Shown: positions 24,700 to 39,800, counted from the first letter of the stretch. The stretch is 64,000 bases of DNA from Limanda limanda (GCF_963576545.1 NC_083645.1:7932447-7996446), one strand, 5' to 3'. Numbers and translations: made by a program. The notes: a model not told the origin generated them from the sequence alone.

Positions 24700-27600
24700 A
24701 AAAATGAAAGCTGCCATTGTCATTATACCAAGGTTGCTTGTTACTTGTTCATCCACAGGAACACCACATCTCACCCTACAATGCATTTGAATCTCTTATG
24801 TAAAGGCACACCTTGCATGAAGAGGATTTTGTCGTAAAAAAAAAAAATGTAAGTTTGTTAATCAGAAAAGTTAGCTGTCCTCCCTCTACCTTTAACATAA
24901 TGGAGAATGACCCCATGTAAAGAAATCAAAATGTCCTTCATTTCACTTTCATACTCATATTCAGTGCACTGCTTTTAAGAGTACTTCAAAAGCACAAGGA
25001 AAATCTTTCAAAGCCCACATTTCTAAACATGTGCTGTAAGAGAACACATTTTCCCTTTAACATTTTGTCATGTCACTCTTATGTACATGATGTATATAAA
25101 GAACTAATGTTAAACCAGATTCTTTAACACTAAAAACGAATGTGTCAAGTGGCAACATGTTCATGACAAAATGTCCTGGTGAAGAAGATGAATAGAAAAC
25201 GATCTGAAAACCAAGCGAACCTGTACATGACCGACAGTATCTGCACACACACAGACACGTGACCAGCCTCTAAACTTTCCCCGGTGCATTTGACTGTGCA
25301 GTTTTGCTCGACAAATAAGCCCACTTAGAGAAAACACAGCCTGGCATCAAACAAAAACACAACAGGGTTAACAGCGTGGTGTGAGGTGTGCAAATGAGGC
25401 TGCACAAGACAAAGCTCAAGATGAGAGGAATTCTGCATCGGCTGAGGGAAGCTGAAACTCTAGTGCTTTCAATTAATGGGGCATTTCACACACACAGGCG
25501 CACACAAACAGACCCTTCCTCCCGGCCTGAAATGTACTCGATCATTATCATTGAGATCAGGCGATTTGTTTGCCGGCCTCAATCCTGCTCCTAATATAGA
25601 AAGCGGTGAAATGAAGGAGGGTTCAAAGCAGGACAGAACGAGGGCTTCCTGGTAACACCTGTGACAAATCCTGCTCAACTTAGGGGAACAGGAAGCTGCC
25701 GGATAGACGTAAAGTACAGAGGAAGAATAAAAAAAAGGGAGACGGAGACAAAAAAGAAAGCTTGACCTCAAAGTATAAAGAGGCCAATTTAAATCCCATC
25801 TTGTTCTGGTCTATTTATTGTCTCTGTGTTTCAGCAGTGAGGCATCCTGGAAGGCAAACTAATGCTCGAAGGAATTGTTCGACATTATGAGAAACACGCT
25901 TTGTTGGTTTCTTAGGTCAGATGGTAGGACTGATACCCTTCATATGCAAAAATTAAGCTTTAAGTCAATACATAAATAGCCTTAAAAACTGTTTAATATG
26001 GATTAAATCAGCGTGATGTAATTGGCGATAAGTGAGTTTTTAATGGATTTCTTTACTTGATGTTGTTACTGTCCGACAGACCCAGGCTGGTATTAGGACA
26101 CGGTCACACATATGCAAATGCAGGCGAATGATGATGGACTGTGGAAGCGAATAACATATCATCGGTTGGTGAATGTGGGCAGTGGAGGATGTGATGCACA
26201 AGGAAATCCAATCTGTCTGTTGTCCATTTGAGGCTGTGGTTGGACGACCGTATTTTGGGTTGCGAGAAATGCACAGTGAAGAAGAGAGGAAGATGTTGGT
26301 GAGGAGAAGGAGGAAGAGATGTCTTGTGGTGAGGTCAACCACAAAAAAATTGCTATTGTTGAGGGTTTGACATCGCCGGTCAAAGTTCATGTCAGTTGAA
26401 CTCAACACAAAGCCACGATACAGAGTTGCATCGCCACCCAATGTGAATGTTTAACCCCCCCTTGCTCGCAGAGAATGGAGGCAAACGGGAGCCAAGTGTT
26501 CGCCACTGCTAAATATTCATGTGGATGACAGTGTCCTTAAAGCAACACTGTATAATTTTTACTAGAGCAAAATCAGACGTTCGGGGTGAAGACTCAGTGA
26601 ACCCTCGAAACATCAAACTAATGGTGAAGCTGCTGTTTTAAGGGGGAAGTTGCATAATGTAGCTTTAATTTTCCAGTTTAATTCTAGGCTCGAAGCAAAT
26701 ATAAATATTTCCTAAATGTCTGTTCCTTCACACAGTGTGAAGTGTGTCATACAGAATAAAAGCAGAAACAAGAAAGAGAGGAATGAAGGGAACTGCACTA
26801 AGTTATTAAAGCTGCATGAACTCCTGAACTCTGTCTGAGTTCAGAGCAGTGATATACAAAGGCGACGGATGAGGCCGGGAGTGGCACGGCCTACATGGGT
26901 GAGTGCTTGTTATCATCATAGCAGTGTTGGAGGAGGGGGCCACAGTTTGTCCCTAACATACATTAATCCACTTGTACTGCTCTGAGGTGACAGGCAACCA
27001 GTGCTTTGGCACATTAGTGAGATTCTGACTGAGCAGATCAAAGATACAGATATGTTTACGAATTTAAAACCAGACTGCGGCAGGGGGTGAAGAAAACAAT
27101 GAAATCGTTCACTGAGCCAGCGTATGCTCTTACCTCGTACAACATGGCTGCACAAATGAAAAATAATGACAGTCACGACAGAGGTTGACAGGTAGGAAGC
27201 AGCATGATGGGATCATGATGGATGAGGGGAGAGATGGAGCTTGGGGAAAGGAGACAGGTAACAGTACAGCGCCTACGAGAGACAGGGGAGAGGGTGGGTG
27301 GAGGACAAGAGGAGTGAGTGACAGAGTGACGCTGTCAGCTCCTCGGCGGTGCACTCTTTAGGGGAGCCCCCAAGCGTGTTCTGTTAAGTAAACAGCTGCA
27401 GTGACAAGGGCTCCTCAAATATTAATGAGGAGTGATCCCCTCCACACGCCTTGTTCAAACTGACATTCCCTGAAGTGGACCGCAGCACTGCATTCGGGAG
27501 CAGATACCCCGGCCTCTTGTAACGGGACGGTGGCCAAAGGGGCCGCCCGCAGCCCCTGTCAAAGCTGATAAAGCTGTAGGGATCAGGCCCTGGACACCAA

Positions 27601-28900
27601 GCCACAGAGACGCCCCCTGCACATAACCCGAAACACAACCCCCACGTGGATCATTATCTGTGGCATCACAAGAAAAAAACGTTTCAGACGGCTAATGAAA
27701 ACATACTAAAACACAGTTTATTCCCTCCCTCTCCAGCCTTCATCTGGGCACATCAGACAGAGATGAATTATAAATGAACGGGTGCTCAATCTGAACAGAT
27801 CGATACTAACAAGGTCTGAGTTAGCCATGACAGAGTTCTTTCTTTCTGTTTTTACTTCACATATTCCTGCCACTCCTCTGTCTCACTGCCTCTCTGAGGA
27901 GGAGATAACAGAAAACCCCAATCTATAATGTCGGCTAAAACAGTCAAGCTAACAAGGCAGAATTAGCTGCTTTTACAGCCATCATTATGAAGTTATTAAA
28001 GAATATATATAGCTGTAGCTGGGAAACTGGTAAATGAATGAGACTTTACTCATTTCTAACTCCTTTGATCGACCCACCGCTACCCCCAACGTCCGCCCCA
28101 TCACCTCTCCACTGACAGGCGGACCAGGGGGATTGGCTGTGGAGGAGTAATGGAGCTTGTCGGAGAGCTCCCTGCTTCACACCACTTAGCCTCTCGTCCA
28201 GCCAGTGCGGCTGGTGATATAGGAATATAAAGGGAGGTGGTGGGGGAGAGGGGCTCCCCTGATGCGACTCCACTGGGACATGAAGCAGACTCTTCTCCAC
28301 CCAAACATTTCTCCTCACATCAGTCACGCCAGGCAGGCAGAGGAGCGTGCTGCAGCAGCTCTCTCCACCACCTTTTCTCTCTTTGCTTCGTTAAGACACT
28401 CAGTCTCTGCCTAACCCTAGGCCAACAGTAACCTCTTCACACACTCCTGCTGGGCGGACATGGTATCCTACTTCATCAATAATTCCTAGGGTCATTCGCT
28501 TCAATAAAGACAACTGCAGTCTTGGCTGCTGCCTGAATGGTGACAGCGGTTTTGTTTCAAGAAGAGGGTATGAAAATATGATACTTCTTGTATCGTTTTA
28601 TTTGTGGAGAAACAAAATTGCAACAAACTGCCATTCCAAAGCCGCGAGTTTAGCATTTTGTCCAGTGCAACTTGGTTGTTCGAAACCAGAAGTAACAATA
28701 CTTGGAGGAGCTATTCAAATAATACACAGGTTTATATATTCATGTTTTTATTGGGTGTCGCTGAATGAAAGATAACGTTGTCTGCCTCCATTTATCCGTT
28801 CACTACAATATGTTGGATTCATGTTAATGTGTATTTAAATACATTTAAATTTGTCGAAACAAAAATTTAAATTAAAAAAAATAAAAAATTGTCTTATCAA
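24700..28900. other. Intronic sequence, largely unique
   Basis: No supported gene. A palindromic CTCCTCAAATATTAATGAGG at about 27412-27433 is the only small structure noted. Confidence 0.4.
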
Positions 28901-28904
28901 CCAA

Positions 28905-28990
28905 ACATTTTGCGACCCTCCTGCAGTACATCCGCGGACCCCCTAGGGGTCACGGACCCCTTGTTGAAGACCTCTGCTCTAGAGAATAGA
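28905..28990. repeat. Short repeat fragment with CCCCCTAGGGGTC palindrome
   Basis: GCGGACCCCCTAGGGGTCAC followed by GGACCCCTTGTTGAAGACCT resembles the terminal part of a common fish repeat; boundaries unclear. Confidence 0.35.
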
Positions 28991-29172
28991 CATCGCAGGC
29001 ACTTCCATATTTGCTTCACTTTAAGGACCCTAATCCAACAACAAAAGGTTTTAGGTAAAAGGTTTATATTCCTACATTTTCTGTGACCCGAACTGTGCAA
29101 TAATTTAATACGGCAAATACTTGTCAAAGCTGTGTGTTGTGTATGTACTTTAAAATGTTAAAAAAAGAAAAA

Positions 29173-29177
<5 letters not shown>

Positions 29178-29203
<26 letters not shown>
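29178..29203. repeat. (TA)n microsatellite
   Basis: About 13 TA units within an AT-rich stretch. Confidence 0.9.
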
Positions 29204-29559
29204 GAGTATATACATTCTTTTTTCTTTTTTTAAAATAAGGAAGCGAACAGCACTGTAAATCAGCAGGGGCTGGGACACATCGGTAAGCGATGTCATCTAT
29301 CATGACATTGGCGTGTTTCTCCAGCGTTCAGCCAGAACTGTTTCTCCAGCGCTCAGCAGACTGACTTGCAGCGGCTCACTTACTGCAGGTCATTTTTGTT
29401 ATTCAAGAAAGCTACAACCAGCAAAACCACAGGGAGTAAATGAACCATTCAAAACATTAACAACAGCAATGCAGCTATTATTGTTATTCACCAACACTTT
29501 TCATGACCTTCCCGTATGCCAGTTTAAACCACTTTTGTGTGAAATCTAAACCACAATTG

Positions 29560-29893
29560 GGCTAAAGCTTTTTGGAAACGGTGGCTCATAACTAATTTAG
29601 TTGTGCGAGGATGAATTATAATGACTTCAGTAACCCACTCATTATCATGGAGGTCCTTGTCTTAAAATATTTTCTGAATGGGCTCTTACAAATGTAGACT
29701 TTTGGAAACAATGAGACTTACTGGCAACCAACCGCAGAGACAATATGCTTCTTGTTCACACCGGCACATGCATGACCAGTGTACTTGAATGGTCATGTGA
29801 CATGCACAGAGCTATAACGGTCATCTGGACAGAGGTCCTTTGCATTTTAAAATGCTGCATTAAATGAAAATGTATCATTGTGAACATAGCCTG
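29560..29893 (+). repeat. MITE-like family B (copy 1)
   Basis: Shares 'TTTTGGAAAC(G/A)', 'GCTTCTTGTTCACACCGGCA' and 'AATGGTCA(T/C)GT' with the copy nested at 46550-47223. It ends GAAAATGTATCATTGTGAAC followed by ATAGCC. Confidence 0.65.
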
Positions 29894-30325
29894 AGTCTAC
29901 TAAGTACAAGTAAAGAAATCATGGTCAACAGAAACAAGTGTTGGTTTGAGAATCTTAAGGATTGACCATACTGGCTGCATTCCATGAGTTGCATAATCGT
30001 TCCAGTCGCACATACAAGCAAACAGTTCCATTCATACTAAAATTAATGGAATGCGTACCAGATCTCTCATCTCATTCTATTCCAGTAAGTGAATGTATTG
30101 GATCTGGAACACGCTCAGTCGCATCATACAGTCAGCGCAGTCACAAAGTTTTGGCTGCTCCACGATGACTCGCAGAGGGGTCCATGCGTATCCTAACGAA
30201 CACTGGGGGATGACAACATAAATGTCACAAGGACCATATTGGATCCCAATGGACTGGTGGATGCGGAAACTATTAATTTGATATAAAAGCATCACACTAC
30301 TTCAACCTTTAAAGAATATTGTCAT

Positions 30326-30813
30326 GAGCCATTTTCAGACATGACCTTCGGGTAAAATGCAGAAATTGGCTACAGAGTTTACCAGAATCTGCCTTCCACA
30401 CATACACAACCAAGAGGGAGGTGCTCTGCACAGACGCGTTCACAGCAGCAACAAATCCATTTCTCAGGCGAGAGGTGAAGCAACCAGGTACAGCAGGCTG
30501 AGGCAGGAAGTGATGTATTAACTACACTGCTTAGATCACATGATCATGTTTACACCACCCTGACACTGTCATCAGCTCTTATCGCCACAAACTCGCCTGA
30601 CATCTTTGTTGGTGTCTTCTACTCTTTTTCAATCCAGCGTGGGATCCCCTGCTGTGTTCACACATTGACTTTTCCTGAATTTCTACAGTATTTATCCTAG
30701 GAGGCAAGGCGGATAAAGTCCGTAGAAACTGCTGAGGGTTTTACTCTGACATGCACCTCCTCTGGAGAAAATACAGAGGATCTGCGGAGTTCAGTGCGGG
30801 TCTGAAAGCAGCT
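30326..30813 (+). repeat. MITE-like family A (copy 3, most complete uninterrupted copy)
   Basis: Starts GAGCCATTTTCAGACATGAC and ends GCGGGTCTGAAAGCAGCT. The ends form an imperfect inverted repeat (AGC(C/T)...TTTCAGAC...). There is no coding content. Confidence 0.7.
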
Positions 30814-30814
30814 A

Positions 30815-31970
30815 TGGAGAGGTCACTTGTCAGTGGGTACACACAGGTCATCTTAGGTGTTTGAACACATGGTTGGTGAGAGTTATATTTCAGATGAGGA
30901 CAGACTCCCTAAAATAAGTTAAATTTGGTTAATTGTTATTACTTATTTAAATTGTTCTAAATAAGCCATGAGAACCCACAGATGTGAGATCAGCCCTTCT
31001 GCCCTGCTCCACCCTGCCCTGACACGGTTGTTATGTCTGCGTGGCTGAGCACATGTTGCGTAAGCATTTCAATATTTCATAGGCCATAATGAAAAATGCA
31101 TCTCTTTGAACTTTAAGTGCATGTAAAGAGCAGGAGGACGAGGGCGAGCCGCTGGGGTCGCAAGGTGAGGGAAGAACTATGAAAACTTAGAGGATGATGA
31201 GAAATAAATGGGTCGCTCCTTGGCTCCGTGACAGTCTTATAATCTTTCTATTCCGGGGAAACTCTGTGCAGATATTACAGAACTGCGATCTGAATAATGT
31301 TCAAACAACTTAGACCTGCGAGTGAACCGACTGCAGAGCGCCAAAGCGGAAGATGCCTTTCATAAACAACGAGACCTTGAACATTTATAGGAGCAGGTGT
31401 CCCATGCCACCGCCTGCCAAACGCCACGCACAAAGACAGAGATTGACATGCAAACAGCTTCAGGTCTTGCTGGGGCTGCCCCCACAGAGCTGAACTCAAA
31501 TAGCTTCACACTGAGGGGGTGATCGCAGGCCTAATAAAGGGAAGTAAAAAGGGACATTTTGCAGGCGAAACACATCAGCGGTAAAGAATCGTTCAGGCTC
31601 TAGATTTATACTGACTGTGCCCATGACCCTGCAGAGAGGATAAATATTAACAAAGTGACATCTAAGAATAGGCACCATTTGGGTTAATATGAAGACAAAT
31701 TGTACTTTCTCAAACACGTCTTCTTAATAATTGTGGCTTCTCAAATGTGATTTTGCATTTGCATTGATTAAGCTCAGAGAGTCGACTTTGATTAAATAGA
31801 ACTGTGGGCATTTCTGAAAAGGGTATTTGTTATCATCCATAAAGTTGGAGGAAAAAGTCTCACGTGATGTATGAAGATGCCGGGTGATTCATTTAAAGGA
31901 GCTCATTAGCTCAGGATGAGATGTGGTCATGTCAAAATGCTGCTTTCACTCTTCATTCTAGGCCTTTTCC
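30815..31970. other. Intronic sequence, nothing recognised
   Basis: No supported feature. Confidence 0.4.
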
Positions 31971-31973
31971 TTC

Positions 31974-32017
31974 CTCCTCTCCTCTCCTCTCCTCTCCTCT
32001 CGTCTCCTCTCCTCTCC
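31974..32017. repeat. (CTCCT)n pentanucleotide repeat
   Basis: About eight CTCCT units with one CTCGT variant. Confidence 0.9.
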
Positions 32018-32019
32018 GC

Positions 32020-33440
32020 CCTGCCCGATGCACCAGTCATCACACGCTGAAAGAAACAAAGGCTCCTTCTCTCAGCTGGAGCTGGGAGGAGCTGTCAGTC
32101 CCTTCAGCTCTGTTTGATGATAGCATTTCAAATGACACTTTGATCCTCACTCCACACTGTTTGTTTTTCCCCTATGATGAAATTCAGCTCGAGAGGCGTG
32201 CAACAGGGCACATCATTAAAATGGGGCTCAAACACGGAGAAGCCACACTCGTCCCGAGAAACCGCCCGTGACAACTCATGTCACGTCGTAAAGAATGCAA
32301 CATGGTAGGTGGAGTAGGAATTGTAAAGATGAACAAAAGAATCATGTGTTGTCCCTGAAGATGATTCAGTGACATCGATGCTATAACAAAATGCGGGTCT
32401 CCCTGCAAAGACTGAAAGGGAATAATGAATCTAATGAGGCAGATCTGTCAGAGCTTAGCGTTGTCTCTGGCCTGAGCAGAGTAAAGCACAAACTCCTGCC
32501 TTCAAGCCAGAGAAGAAAGAGTGCATTTAGAGTAAAAACTTCGGAAAAAAGGTTTCCTTTGTCAACTAAGACACTTCATTACTGTTCAAGGACAAAAGAT
32601 AAAACAAGCAATAGAGAAATAAAAAAGATTTAACGTTTTAACAGAAATTTTCTCTTTTAAAATGTTCTTTTTATCGTCATTTCTCAAACAAGCTCAAAGG
32701 CAAAGCTCCACAGTCGTCCTCTCCACAGGTCCTCCCAGAATCAACATAAAACACCAACTCTAAATCTCACTGGTAAAATCAGCCTTTGTTCAAATATAAT
32801 GGTGGAAATGCAGAAGATGAACAGCCCAAAGTACAAGTCTGAAAGTGTCGGCTCTTTTTTTCTTCTGTGGTGATAATCCCGCTATTGAAGATTTCTAGAG
32901 CCACAGCTGAAATAATATGCAAATATCCACCCCATGGGGCGCTGACTGGCTGACATATTATCAGCAGAGAGGCAGCCGTCGCGGGTTTTTTTTTCTGGAG
33001 GGGGGATGTGAGTGTGGTCAAATCAAAAAAGGTGTACTGTAAAGCACGCGAGACAACAGGAGCACTTTAAACAGGATGCCAGCCCTGTTGGGAATAGGAT
33101 GAGGAGGCGTCCCGTGGAGACAGGAGTGCCTGGCAACCTACACAAAGCCTGCCGAGATAAGGCAGACAGTTTGGAAAGCCAAACAATGGGAACTGAAGGC
33201 ATGTGAAAAATGAAAACAAAGGTTCGTTTGGACGGATAAGAAGTGAAATGATTCCCAGGATGGGGTGATTTCATGTGTAGCCATTCGGCAACCTTCTGGT
33301 TAGTGAGGCTGGGATGACTCGCTTATAAAGGGTTTACATATGTGAGTTAACCCCTGACCAAGGACGTGCACTGACATGTGAGGGGATTTTGCTATAGCCA
33401 TAAAAAAGGGCAAAGTAAAGTATTGTTTCTTACTTTTGTG
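32020..33440. other. Intronic sequence, nothing recognised
   Basis: No supported feature. Confidence 0.4.
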
Positions 33441-33444
33441 TGGA

Positions 33445-33855
33445 ACATTCAGGCGAGGGGTGGCGCCCGGGTGGAGCATGCAGGAGGTAGGACATGACTT
33501 ATGAATGCTACGGGGGAAATTTGGTGTTTTGAACCAGCAAATCGAAACCGGCTTCAGCCCTTATTACCAAAAGCTCTCAAATCTCGTTGTCCTTCCAGGT
33601 TTCCATCTTCTTCATGAATGGCAGCTCTTTTTTATCCTGAGATATAAATTTTGTGACATCACACCTAATAAATGTCATCACATGCCCACAGGCAGGGAAC
33701 TTTACTGCTGTTTCCCCACCTGTGCTCACTTAGATTTCACAGAGATTTTACAAGGGGGCTGGCAGGAAAAGTTCTGGAAAATAGTGGGTGTAACTGGTTG
33801 GGAAATTTGTGTTTTTAAATACAACCCAGACTTCAGTGCATGTCTGAAAGCAGCT
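33445..33855 (+). repeat. MITE-like family A (copy 4, 5'-truncated)
   Basis: GGAACATTCAGGCGAGGGGT...GGCTGGCAGGAAAAGTTCTG...CAGTGCATGTCTGAAAGCAGCT aligns with copy 2 over its whole length. The chance 126-codon frame (33505-33885) runs out of it. Confidence 0.65.
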
Positions 33856-33859
33856 TATG

Positions 33860-36800
33860 TGTTTTTTTTCCACCCTCTAGTATAAGTCTGCCTAAGCTCT
33901 ACGATGCACCTTTAAGAATACAGAGTTTATTTTTCGTTTCTTTAATATAAAAACCCACTCTACACTTACCCCTCTCATGTCTGACATGTATAACGTCTCT
34001 TCTGATGCTTAGCATGCTCTCCCTCACTCTCCGGTCGGGGGCCTTGTGGTTGTGCCTCGTCTTAAATACAATCAGAAAAAGCATTTTCCATTCACTTCAA
34101 ATCACTTCAGACCAAAGTGTCTGACTGACTCATCAACATTCATCTCTCATTGTTAGAAATGCACAAAGAAACCTGAACACTTCAGGGCAGCCAGCCCAGT
34201 TTTCATGGACGGGATTCTGACAGTGACTTGACTCAAAGATTTCAGGTGAAGGCCAGGAATTTTTTGTTTATAGAAATAAGTATTACAATATAGAAAATAT
34301 CATAGGATTCTTTTAAAATAATTACCATCCCATAATTCACAATAACTAGATATTTTACTTGATCACCAGGCTCTCTCATGCTGTCTGAACTGAAACTTTT
34401 GGGGGTAAGCCTCGGTCAGAAAAACACTTATTCAACATGTTATTTAAAATGATTGATGGAAAAAGTTAAAATAATTACGTGGGGAATGTTTGCTTGACAA
34501 TTCCATCATGATTTTTGACCTACTGATTTCCTCCTCGATGTTATGCTCCTTAGAAAGATGCTTACTAGCCAGTGAGCTCACTAGCTATCCATTGTTCATA
34601 ATAACATAATATAAGGCCATACCGCATGACGTGATAGAAACATGAGAAGCTAGGCATTGTTTATTGGTATTAGTCAAATTCCCACCGGTTTTATATCATT
34701 AGTCATTAGCTTCTTCATTAATATTTGAATGCTACGTGCTCCATCATGGCGTTGCCTCACCTTTATGTTCCTCCTGAGGGGCAGCTGAGGGCAAATGGGC
34801 TGATCCCAGGGCAGCTATATAACCCGGCCTTGTGTGTTTGTAATACATTTTTGTGTATTAACATTAGGATAAGAACACATGTGAGGCTCCAATGACATGT
34901 AGATGAGTTATTGAATAATGTCCTAGAGAACAATGTAATTGAAGTTGTTTGAGGGATTTCTGATAGTAATTTGATATATATATATATATGACATAGAGCC
35001 AAGTTTTCCAGACTGATATAGACTTATCAAAGTCATATGAGCTAATATGTTGTCTGATATACGCCCATATGAAAACCTTTTTTGTACAGCACATGATGCA
35101 TAAAAAGAGGGTTTATGAGTATAGTTCATTATTTTATCAGTGACCTGCAGCTTCAGATGAGGCTTGGTGGATGATTTGTCTTTAAATTCTGTCATTTTAA
35201 TAGTAGTCTGATTTTTTAAGGGAGCTGCAGAGTGGTTGGTTCAGCACTGCTCAATTACTCCTGGTGGCAGTGGTCAACAGGCTGCTGCCTCAAAGACCAA
35301 CACAGCTTTGGTCAAATGTGGTGAGAGTATTTTTTTTTTGTTAGAAATTAACCTTGATAAATGCCACTGCATTTCAGTAACAAAGGAAGACACAACAAAT
35401 GAATGTAAAAACAATATTTATAAAGTATTTTACCTTGTTGTGTTCAAATTCATTAGAATACAGTACGTGTTAATTCGAATGAGTTGAAAGTGCTGCTTCA
35501 TCCTGTCTGATCGCCTCCCACTGGACATCTTGTAAGATGACACAGAGATCAAGGCCTAGAATCCCTGAGTGAGGACGAGGCAGAAGGGTGTAGCTTCCCC
35601 ACAGAAACAATCACCTACACTACACAGTTTGTAAAAGCAATTTTCTTCTTTCAGAGGAATTGTTTTGAAATTCACTATTTTGTGCAATTGTTCTCCCGGG
35701 AGATGAAAGCTTTTGATATTGATCGAAAACCCTGCATTAACAACCCTCGAAGAGAAGCCAAAACGTGGATGAAAATATCAACTCATTCTTAACTAAATAA
35801 ATCCATCATGTGAGAATTGTGACATCAATTCAAACTAACATTCAAATAACTGCAGGGATCAAATCAATTTTAGATACAAGAAGACTCCAGCTGCAGCCTT
35901 GAAGACCTTTCAAACCACGTTGCCATTCAAACCAGCTCTACTCTCATTCACCACAGTCATTTGTTGGCAGAGAGTCCGAACGCCACCTTCACAGCTGCAG
36001 CTAAATCGGTGAGGGTACAAAGATATAATTTTTTACCTGTAGATTTTACAACACATCACGTTCACATTATCTGCCTGACTCACATGAGGAAAACGTGACA
36101 CACGAGGGAAAAAACACATTAGATTCCCATGCAAGCCATCTTCATTTAATTGCAAAGTGCCCCCAAACATCTATTTTGTATTTGCCTCTGGTGAGCGATT
36201 GTTTTTTATGAGACTGTCTTCACAAACAACAGACTGGATAATGAGAGGAAATAATAAGACGGATGGCAGCGGTGGTGCATTCGCTGTACCTGGGATGTTT
36301 TGTGCTTTTGTCTCTCAGCAGCGGATGTTTCTTCCTCAGGCTCACAAACACAAAAATGTTCTCACAGGCTGTTCACTGCAGACAGATACCGACTTTTTTT
36401 TTCCTTCAAGAGAAATCACAGAACTCAAACAGACAAGATAGCACTCCACAGAATTGCACAGCTTTATGGAGTATGAATCTATACAGCAGCTCTAACAAAA
36501 ATAATCGCAAAAAATCTCATTATAAGCAAAACATATAAGTGATGCATAATGATAAAATGCAGCAATTATGCTAAAACCAAATTACGAGTTGAAAGAAGAA
36601 GATGTGGTAATGGCTGGTATGCCCCCATCGAGTCTGGTAAACGACGCTCGAAGGAGCCCATTGGACATAGGAAAACTGCCTTTCCCCATCATTAAGTTAT
36701 TAGATTAGCCTGGGGCAGCAAGTAAACATCTTCAGACATCTCGCAGCAGGCACACATACCACCAGTTCTCCCTGTTATTGAATTACTCAGGGAAAACTTC

Positions 36801-39800
36801 TCCAGAAGACAAAAAAAACGACTCCACGGAGAGATGGAGGCAGGGAATGATTATTGGAAAGCAGATGATGGGAAGAACAGAGGAAAGGTTTGCTCAGGCC
36901 AGACGCCCGGAGCACTTAGGATCGAGCGGCTGGCTAACGAGCGGGAGACGGGCGCTGGATGCTGAGGGCAGCGAGGTCTGATTTTGATTATTGGCTGCTG
37001 GGTGGAGAGGCAGCTAGGGCCGGCCAGGTTTCTGCATCATCCACCTCCTGCCACATCTCGTTTGGGTTACTGCCACGGCAAACGTCCACTCAGCACTATC
37101 GGAGACAAATGAGGGCGAACGCCTCTCAAGGTCACCAACCGACTCCAGCAGGGGCCACTGGGGGTGTGCCTTTCTAATTCCTTATACACTTAGAGTAATT
37201 AAAACCCATCCAGGAGAAGAAGGGGGGGAGTCGATCGAATTTTTTGAGACTGCTAATGAGATGTTAATTTCAGCTCAGTAGGAATGAGGTACGAGGAACT
37301 CAAGGACACAATAGAAGATTTATTCACACTTTCATGCAGTGAACTTTTAAAAATTGTGGTAAAATTGAGTGTTTGTTCCCGCAGAAGTTTGTCGAGCAGT
37401 GCAGACCGCAGGTTGCCCGGCATCTTTACGTTTGATACAAAAATATATGAGCGTCCTTTCAAGTTGCTTCCAAACTACAGATCATTTACAGAGCGTGGCC
37501 CCTGTGAGCTCAGAGTAAAGTGAAGAAAGCTCCCCTAACTCACAGCAGCGAGTGAAGCCACGTACAGCTCGCCCTCATGCTGCCTGAAACTAGTCCAAGT
37601 CAGACCTGTTTTCCAACACCCCACTGTGCCAGCCTCCCATGGACTCACTGAATCAATCCAGGAGCACCAGGCTGGCTGTCCCACTTTTTTCAACCGATAT
37701 CACACAAACTCTCTGATATCTGCACACACGCTCCAGCCGCAGCCGCCCCTAGCCGCCACATATTTGACTGTATAAGCAATCGGGGCCAATCCCGTCCTCT
37801 CATGTTTATTAATTGGGTTTGCTCTTTGGACTTGAGTGTGACTCCCCTCTGGGTGAAGCCTGCTCCTCGGGCTGCAGAGGAGCACCGAGCTGTGATGAAA
37901 GTGAGCAGACAGCAGCACGGTCTTGTTCTCTCCAGCGGCACTGCAGTCGGGAGAGGCTCATTTTCAGATGTGTCATTTTACACAAGCGCTGCGCAACAAA
38001 AAGTGGCTAGATCCCTCTTGGGCACAGGGGCTTTTAGCTCCTACACAATAATAACCCAAACAAGTCATTAAAATAAAAAAAGTAAAATAAAAGCTTGTCT
38101 CTTTAACAGAGGAGGATAATCTTATTCCTAATCTGCAGGCTGAGCCTGAGCATCACTACAGCAACACGGCTCTGAAGGTCACATCGATGGGGAAATAACA
38201 ACAATTAGAGCTGCCAATCATCAAAAAATGCCAGAAGATGGTTTTGGATGAGTTTCTGCATCGTCTGGCGGTTGTACAGGGGATAGAGACGGAGAGGATG
38301 GGTGAGAGAGAGGGGATGACATTGGGACTAGAAGTAAAATCACACCACAAACACAAATCTATGCCGTAGTCAGCTGAGTCACCGTGTTAGGACTCTGATT
38401 TGGAATCAGAAAAGTGTTGCAGCCCAAAGTGGAACTGAGTGAGTTTACTACAACCTTCATACATAGTGTACACACACTGATTTACCTACTATCTCTGTGG
38501 CATCTTTCTATAAATACTGTACAAGACAGACACTTGAGGAAAACAGTTGGGGACTCAAGTGCATTTAATAAGGATTTAGTCATCTATGAAAATAGTACTA
38601 CTACTGATAATTACTAATACTAAAAATTTGCAACAGCAATCTAAACATTTTGAAAGATTACTCTATTTAATGTGTATTTTATATTTCTATTAATTTACTT
38701 AATAAATTAACTTGTATTTGCTTTTGAAATGTTTTTTTAAATTGTTAAACGCACCACACAAATAGAAGTTTTCATTAATATGATGAGGGACTGTTAGTAA
38801 CACTATAAATACTTGGTTCAATGACAATGCATTTCATAGGTTTTCCTCCAGCATCTGATCTTGCAATGCAATACAGAAACTACAGCCTTATTTAATTTGT
38901 TCATGTTTAGACACTCGTTTAGGTTTGAGGTTTGAGTGTTAGATCATGGATGTGAACCCCACGATATAAGACCTCCTCCCTATAACTTGAAGGTGATTGA
39001 AAATGTCCCACTTCCATCTCTGGAAAATGTAAAGCCAGGCAGCAAAAGAAATCAGTAGAATAGATGATTCCTAGGGGATTGATGAAAGATTACAAACATG
39101 AGTTATAAACTTTTTAATTAATTTCCAACTTTTTTCAGTTATTTATATAATTTTACATTATTTCACCAACTGGAACTGATTATCTAATAATAACAATTAA
39201 GGAATACTTCATTATAAGGGATTCTACAACAATCCGATGCATTTCCATATAATTAGTTGATAGATGAAAAAAGACAGCTCTGAGGTATCTCAGCACTTAT
39301 GCCGGGATCTCCAGATATTAGTCTCTATATGGGACAAACTTCAAAAATGTTACTTAAGAATGGAATGTAATGGTAACAAGCTGCTGTGGGGATGTTTATC
39401 CATGGAAGGACATTCTCAAAGTAGTTATGGAGAACCTATTAAACAAAGTGAGCAATGGAAAGTAATATAATGAGTAATGCAGTTATTGTAGCTGATGACT
39501 AATAAGTAAAGTAACATAATTACTTCTTGAAAATGTAGTAAGTAATGATAATTGCAACATCTAAATGAGTTCAGGGCCACTTTGAGTAATCTATGCCATC
39601 TCTATGCCACTGCTGCAATACAAATCATATATCCAGATATGTGCAGCTTCACATACTAATACACTCTTCAGAAATATTGGACTCCATAATTTATTAACAA
39701 AATTAAATTCTCAGCATGCGCAAGATCAGATTCTCATTTAAAAAGAAATTGATTTAAGGGATGAGCATCCTGCACAGGTTTGCAGATTCCCATTTTCGAG

